Assembly: GCF_011764565.1 (NCBI RefSeq)
Contig: NZ_AP022871.1
Location: 3,224,320-3,288,319 of the forward strand
Source: Phytohabitans suffuscus
GTDB lineage: Bacteria > Actinomycetota > Actinomycetes > Mycobacteriales > Micromonosporaceae
Length of the DNA stretch: 64,000 nt
Reading direction: 5' to 3'
The notes under the pieces are model-generated. The model was not told the DNA's origin and searched no databases. It worked only from the letters and a program-made list of their open reading frames with translations. Of this stretch, positions 60,507 through 64,000 are shown piece after piece (position 1 is the stretch's first letter; each line of letters opens with the position of its first letter). Position numbers and translations under genes: made by a program.

Positions 60507-60553
60507 GCTACCGCGACGTCCGCGGTGGTCCAGACCGTTGCTCCCGCGGCCTC
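60507..60553 (-). repeat. 47-bp dispersed repeat, copy 2 (3' of folE)
   Basis: Exact inverted copy of 20405–20451. On the minus strand it is preceded by GTGAAACCGC and followed, 17 bases later than in copy 1, by GGATCTTT. It lies 52 bases past the folE stop, close to the boundary of the block that separates folE from folP. Confidence 0.75.
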
Positions 60554-60604
60554 GCCCTCTGCGGTTTCACAACCTCGACCCCCGGCGCTCTCCAGGAGAG
60601 AGAG

Positions 60605-61324
60605 TCAGCCCGCCATGATGAGGGTCATCGCCTCGGAGCGGGACTTGGCGTCGCGCTGGAAAAGGCCGCGGACCGCGGAGGTGATGGTCTTCGCGCCGGC
60701 CTTCTGAATGCCCCGCATGGCCATGCACATGTGCTCGCACTCGAGCACCGCTATCACGCCGCGCGGCTGGAGCCTCTCCATCAGCAGGTCGGCGATCTGT
60801 GAGGTCAGCCGCTCCTGCACCTGGGGGCGCCGGGCGTACACCTCGACGAGCCGGGCGAGCTTGGACAGGCCGGTGATCCGGCCGTCTTCGCCGGGGATGT
60901 AGCCGATGTGCGCGACGCCCCGGAACGGCAGCAGGTGGTGCTCGCACAGCGACATCACCTCGATGTCGCGGACCAGCACCAGCTCCTCGTGGTTGGCCTC
61001 GAACGCGGTGGTGAGCACCTTGGCGGGGTCGACCCGCAGGCCGGCGAAAAGCTCCGCGTACGCACGGGCGACCCGGGCCGGTGTGCGCTGCAGGCCGTCG
61101 CGGTCAGGGTCTTCGCCGACGGCGATCAGGATCTCGCGTACGGCCTTTTCGATCCGGGCCAGGTCGACCGAGTCCTCGACCGGCCCGCCGGTCAGCTTGC
61201 CGTCGACGAGACGGGCCGCCAGATAGTCCAGGGCGTCGTCGCCGTCGCCATCTGGCTCGGTCGACGACGCCCCGGATTGGGCCAGCCTTTCGCTCGCTCC
61301 GCTCGCCTCGAGGTCGCTGCTCAG
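60605..61324 (-). CDS. folE: GTP cyclohydrolase I
   Basis: First step of folate synthesis: GTP to dihydroneopterin triphosphate. The protein has [57 protein letters not shown] (zinc Cys/His), [20 protein letters not shown] and [15 protein letters not shown]. The start is unresolved: no ATG or GTG occurs in frame between the ftsH stop and the conserved region. A CTG at 61324 overlapping the ftsH stop (CTGA) is the most plausible, giving 239 residues, of which the first 45 are poorly conserved. It follows ftsH directly, as is standard, but folP does not follow it here. Confidence 0.93.
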   Translation of the reverse strand: MSSDLEASGASERLAQSGASSTEPDGDGDDALDYLAARLVDGKLTGGPVEDSVDLARIEKAVREILIAVGEDPDRDGLQRTPARVARAYAELFAGLRVDPAKVLTTAFEANHEELVLVRDIEVMSLCEHHLLPFRGVAHIGYIPGEDGRITGLSKLARLVEVYARRPQVQERLTSQIADLLMERLQPRGVIAVLECEHMCMAMRGIQKAGAKTITSAVRGLFQRDAKSRSEAMTLIMAG

Positions 61325-63342
61325 TGGTTGCCGTCCGAGGAGTTGGGCGACGCCCCGCCCCCGACGGTCGCCTGCGCGCCGTCGGCCTGGGCCTGGGCCT
61401 TCAGCGCGTCCTTCTCGCCCGGCGTCAGCACCGGCGGCTCGTTGGAGGGCTGGCGCTTGCCGAAGCCGTTGTACGGGGCCATCGGCGGGCGCTTGACCAC
61501 GCGGGCGCAGATGCGGGCCATGTCGGTCTGGGAGATGGTCTCCTTCTCCATCAGCTCCAGCACGATGCTGTCGAGCACGTCGCGGTACTCGACCAGGATC
61601 TCCCACGCCTCGTCGTGCGCCAGCTCGATCAGCGCCCGGACCTCGGCGTCGATCTCGGCGGCGACCGAGTCGGAGTAGTCGCGCTCGTGCCCCATCGTGC
61701 GGCCCAGGAACGGCTCGTCGCCGCTCGTGCCGTACTTGACCGCGCCGAGCTTGGAGCTCATGCCGTACTGCGTGATCATCGCGCGGGCGAGGGCGGTGGC
61801 CTTTTCGATGTCGTTGCCGGCACCGGTGGTCGGCTCGTGGAAGACGAGCTCCTCGGCCGCCCGGCCACCCAGCGCGTACGCCAGCGTGTCGATCATCTCG
61901 GCGCGGGTCTGGGTGTACTTGTCCTCGGTCGGGAGGACCAGCGTGTGGCCCAGCGAGCGGCCCCGGGACAGGATCGTCACCTTGTGCACCGGCGCCGAGT
62001 GCGGCAGCGCCCAGGCGACCAGCGCGTGGCCACCCTCGTGGTACGCGGTGATCTTCTTTTCGTGGTCGCTCATCACGCGGGTGCGGCGCTGCGGGCCGGC
62101 CACCACGCGGTCGATCGACTCTTCGAGGTTGTCGTTGGTGATCGCGCGCTTGTCGTGGCGGGCGGTCAGCAGGGCGGCCTCGTTGATCACGTTGGCCAGG
62201 TCGGCGCCGGTGAAGCCCGGCGTGCGGCGGGCCACCGCGTCGAGGTCGACGTCGGGCGTGAACGGCTTGCCCTTGGCGTGCACCCGCAGGATCGCCTTGC
62301 GGCCCTCCATGTCGGGGGTGTCGACGGCGATCTGGCGGTCGAAGCGGCCGGGACGCAGCAGGGCCGGGTCGAGGATGTCGGGCCGGTTGGTGGCCGCGAT
62401 CAGGATGACGCCGCCCTTGGTGTCGAAGCCGTCCATCTCGACGAGGAGCTGGTTGAGCGTCTGCTCGCGCTCGTCGTGACCGCCGCCCATGCCGGCGCCG
62501 CGGTGGCGGCCGACGGCGTCGATCTCGTCGACGAAGACGATCGCCGGGGCGTTCGACTTGGCCTGCTCGAACAGGTCGCGCACCCGGGAGGCACCGACAC
62601 CGACGAACATCTCGACGAAGTCGGAACCGGAGATCGAGTAGAACGGCACGCCTGCCTCGCCGGCGACCGCGCGGGCCAGCAGCGTCTTGCCGGTACCGGG
62701 CGGGCCGAAGAGCAGCACGCCCTTCGGGATCTTGGCGCCGAGCGCCTGGTACTTGGCCGGGTTTTGCAGGAAGTCCTTGATCTCGTGCAGCTCCTCGACG
62801 GCCTCCTCGGAGCCCGCCACGTCCGCGAACGTGGTCTTCGGCGTGTCCTTGGTGATCATCTTCGCCTTGGACTTGCCGAAGTTGAGCACCCGGGAGCCGC
62901 CACCCTGCATCTGCGACATGAAGAGCAGGAGCAGGATCACCAGTACGGCGATCGGCAGCAGGTTGACCAGCAGAGTGAGGAAGACGCTGTCTTCGGAGAC
63001 CTCGGTGTTGACCGGGCCCTGGATCCGACCGGCGCTCTGCGCTTCGAGGACGTCGTTCCAGATATCGCCGCCGACCTCGTACGGGAACTGCGCCTGGATC
63101 TTGTCGGTCTCGGTGTCGCCGAACTTGGCCCGGTTTTGCAGATCGAGCTGGAGCGTCTGCTCCTTGTCCTTGAAGACCGCCTTCTTTATGCCGCCCGTCT
63201 GGTTGAGCTGCTGGAGCGCCACAGAGGTGTCGACCTTGTGGTAGCTCGGGCCGCTGGTGAAGAACGAGCTGAGCGCAATCGCACCGATGATCACCAGGAT
63301 GATCCAGACCACCGGGCGGCGGAAGAAACGCGTACGTTCCAT
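61321..63342 (-). CDS. ftsH: ATP-dependent zinc metalloprotease FtsH
   Basis: Membrane-bound AAA+ protease. The 673 residues contain an N-terminal helix ([18 protein letters not shown]), a periplasmic domain, a second helix ([20 protein letters not shown]), the AAA domain with Walker A GPPGTGKT (213–220) and Walker [12 protein letters not shown], the SRH around [15 protein letters not shown], and the zinc site HEGGH (435–439). The C-terminal tail is Gly/Ala/Gln-rich. ATG 63342. It lies between hpt and folE as in other actinobacteria. Confidence 0.97.
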   Translation of the reverse strand: MERTRFFRRPVVWIILVIIGAIALSSFFTSGPSYHKVDTSVALQQLNQTGGIKKAVFKDKEQTLQLDLQNRAKFGDTETDKIQAQFPYEVGGDIWNDVLEAQSAGRIQGPVNTEVSEDSVFLTLLVNLLPIAVLVILLLLFMSQMQGGGSRVLNFGKSKAKMITKDTPKTTFADVAGSEEAVEELHEIKDFLQNPAKYQALGAKIPKGVLLFGPPGTGKTLLARAVAGEAGVPFYSISGSDFVEMFVGVGASRVRDLFEQAKSNAPAIVFVDEIDAVGRHRGAGMGGGHDEREQTLNQLLVEMDGFDTKGGVILIAATNRPDILDPALLRPGRFDRQIAVDTPDMEGRKAILRVHAKGKPFTPDVDLDAVARRTPGFTGADLANVINEAALLTARHDKRAITNDNLEESIDRVVAGPQRRTRVMSDHEKKITAYHEGGHALVAWALPHSAPVHKVTILSRGRSLGHTLVLPTEDKYTQTRAEMIDTLAYALGGRAAEELVFHEPTTGAGNDIEKATALARAMITQYGMSSKLGAVKYGTSGDEPFLGRTMGHERDYSDSVAAEIDAEVRALIELAHDEAWEILVEYRDVLDSIVLELMEKETISQTDMARICARVVKRPPMAPYNGFGKRQPSNEPPVLTPGEKDALKAQAQADGAQATVGGGASPNSSDGNH

Positions 63343-63689
63343 ACTGTTGTCGAGCGCCGTGGCGCCCGGACCCTCCTGATCGACGTCCTGACCGTCTGAT
63401 TACGTGTGCCGCAAGATCACGGCCGCCGCGGCCGCCTCATCGGCGATCGCGACACTCACCTTGTGGTGTTCGCCTCAGCGCCGACAAGCCACGCCATCGG
63501 TCATTCGAAGGTACACCCCGCAGGGCAGGCTGCGGCTCCCGGATCAGGCGCCGCACTAGCAAACTGCGCAAACAAGGCGCAACGTCGCCGCCCCGTCCGA
63601 CATTTTGGCAGGTAGGAACGTTTCCTGAGAGTAGCCTGTGCGTTCACGTCCTGGTGGACATCCGGGTCGGACCGGTGGTCTTCCGGGCG
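63343..63689. other. intergenic region between hpt and ftsH
   Basis: About 347 bases, both neighbours on the minus strand. It presumably carries the ftsH promoter. Two blocks somewhat poorer in GC (around 63545–63585 and 63600–63645) could contain -35/-10 elements, but no match is convincing. No hairpin, repeat or small gene was supported. Confidence 0.45.
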
Positions 63690-64000
63690 CTAGCGGCGGG
63701 CGTACACCTCGGGCTTCAGTACGCCCACATAGGGCAGTTCGCGGTAGCGCTCGCTGAAGTCGAGGCCGTAGCCGACCACGAACTCGTTCGGGATGTCGAA
63801 GCCGACGTACTTGACGGGGATCGGCACCTTCACCGCTTCGGGCTTACGCAGCAGTGTCACGACCTCGACGCTCGCCGCCTTGCGGGAGGCCAGGTAGCGA
63901 AGCAGCCAGGAGAGCGTGAGCCCGGAGTCGACGATGTCCTCCACCACGATCACGTGCCGCCCGGCGATGTCGCGGTCGAGGTCCTTCAGGATGCGTACGG
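63690..64000 (-). CDS. hpt: hypoxanthine phosphoribosyltransferase (5' end outside window)
   Basis: The C-terminal part of a purine salvage phosphoribosyltransferase; the frame continues beyond the right edge. Visible are [30 protein letters not shown], in pieces, with the PRPP-binding VVEDIVDSG motif, and [20 protein letters not shown] and [15 protein letters not shown] at the end. The position upstream of ftsH on the same strand is the conserved tilS–hpt–ftsH order of actinobacteria. Confidence 0.92.
   Translation of the reverse strand, partial: VRILKDLDRDIAGRHVIVVEDIVDSGLTLSWLLRYLASRKAASVEVVTLLRKPEAVKVPIPVKYVGFDIPNEFVVGYGLDFSERYRELPYVGVLKPEVYARR

Noticed and set aside
47443..60604. Classical integrative conjugative element
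   Set aside because: No integrase, relaxase, replication gene, tRNA boundary or direct-repeat att sites were found inside or at the edges; kept only as an evolutionary origin hypothesis.
1..64000. CRISPR arrays, tRNA/rRNA genes, insertion sequences
   Set aside because: No spaced identical repeats of CRISPR type, no cloverleaf-like or rRNA sequence, and no transposase-like translation was recognised on either strand. Weak or degenerate copies could be missed by eye.

Overview
The window is a very GC-rich actinobacterial chromosome segment. Gene content and order (carD–ispD–ispF, radA–disA, lsr2–lysS, nadB–nadC–coaX, panC, hpt–ftsH–folE, folP–folB–folK, Clp ATPase ClpC) are those of a spore-forming actinomycete. 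The proteins and an agq-like alkylresorcinol/meroterpenoid cluster point to Micromonosporaceae (Actinoplanes/Phytohabitans/Micromonospora relatives). No rRNA, tRNA, insertion sequence, integrase or CRISPR array was seen.

Layout. 1–2.5 kb: two RDD membrane proteins and a HisC/Pat aminotransferase, linked by 4-bp stop/start overlaps. 2.6–4.5 kb: a GNAT enzyme divergent from an XRE/DUF397 pair. 4.6–9.6 kb: a beta-propeller protein, an SRPBCC protein, an unrecognised protein divergent from homogentisate dioxygenase (hmgA), and a TPR protein. 9.6–11.3 kb: ispF, ispD, carD. 12.9–16.8 kb: type III PKS, acyl-CoA-dehydrogenase-like flavoprotein, methyltransferase and UbiA prenyltransferase, probably one biosynthetic unit. 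16.9–23.4 kb: lipoprotein, radA, disA, a DUF-like secreted protein, def, an ACT-domain protein, mutY. 23.4–28.5 kb: clpC, a 557-bp intergenic region with a DnaA-box cluster, lsr2, lysS. 28.5–37.6 kb: methyltransferase, coaX, nadC, nadB, septum-formation lipoprotein, panC, a DUF2520 protein, and a MidA-family methyltransferase translationally coupled to an orphan nuoD. 37.6–45 kb: membrane proteins and an OpuC-type osmolyte ABC transporter. 45–47.4 kb: DUF3180, folK, folB, folP.

Main point of interest. In most actinobacteria ftsH–folE–folP–folB–folK is one contiguous operon. Here all five genes are present in order on the minus strand, but about 13 kb on the opposite strand (47.45–60.6 kb) separates folE from folP. 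This block holds a type IV secretion-like set (pilin-like, PrgI/VirB3-like, VirB4-like ATPase, TrbL/VirB6-like, VirB8-like, and a lysozyme-like/M23 peptidoglycan hydrolase). It is followed by a three-gene unit: an FtsK/SpoIIIE ATPase, a coiled-coil membrane protein and an 86-residue helical-hairpin protein. No relaxase or integrase is visible, so a resident secretion machine is more likely than a conventional integrative conjugative element.

Sequence quality. At least thirteen apparent single-base losses in short G/C runs split otherwise well-behaved genes (DUF2510-RDD, 20481–21154, DUF2520, 37636–39001, the ABC ATPase, DUF3180, and four genes of the 47–57 kb block). All are deletions, and almost all sit in runs of three to five G or C. 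Systematic homopolymer under-calling is therefore the simplest explanation, and these genes are annotated here as CDS with the break stated.
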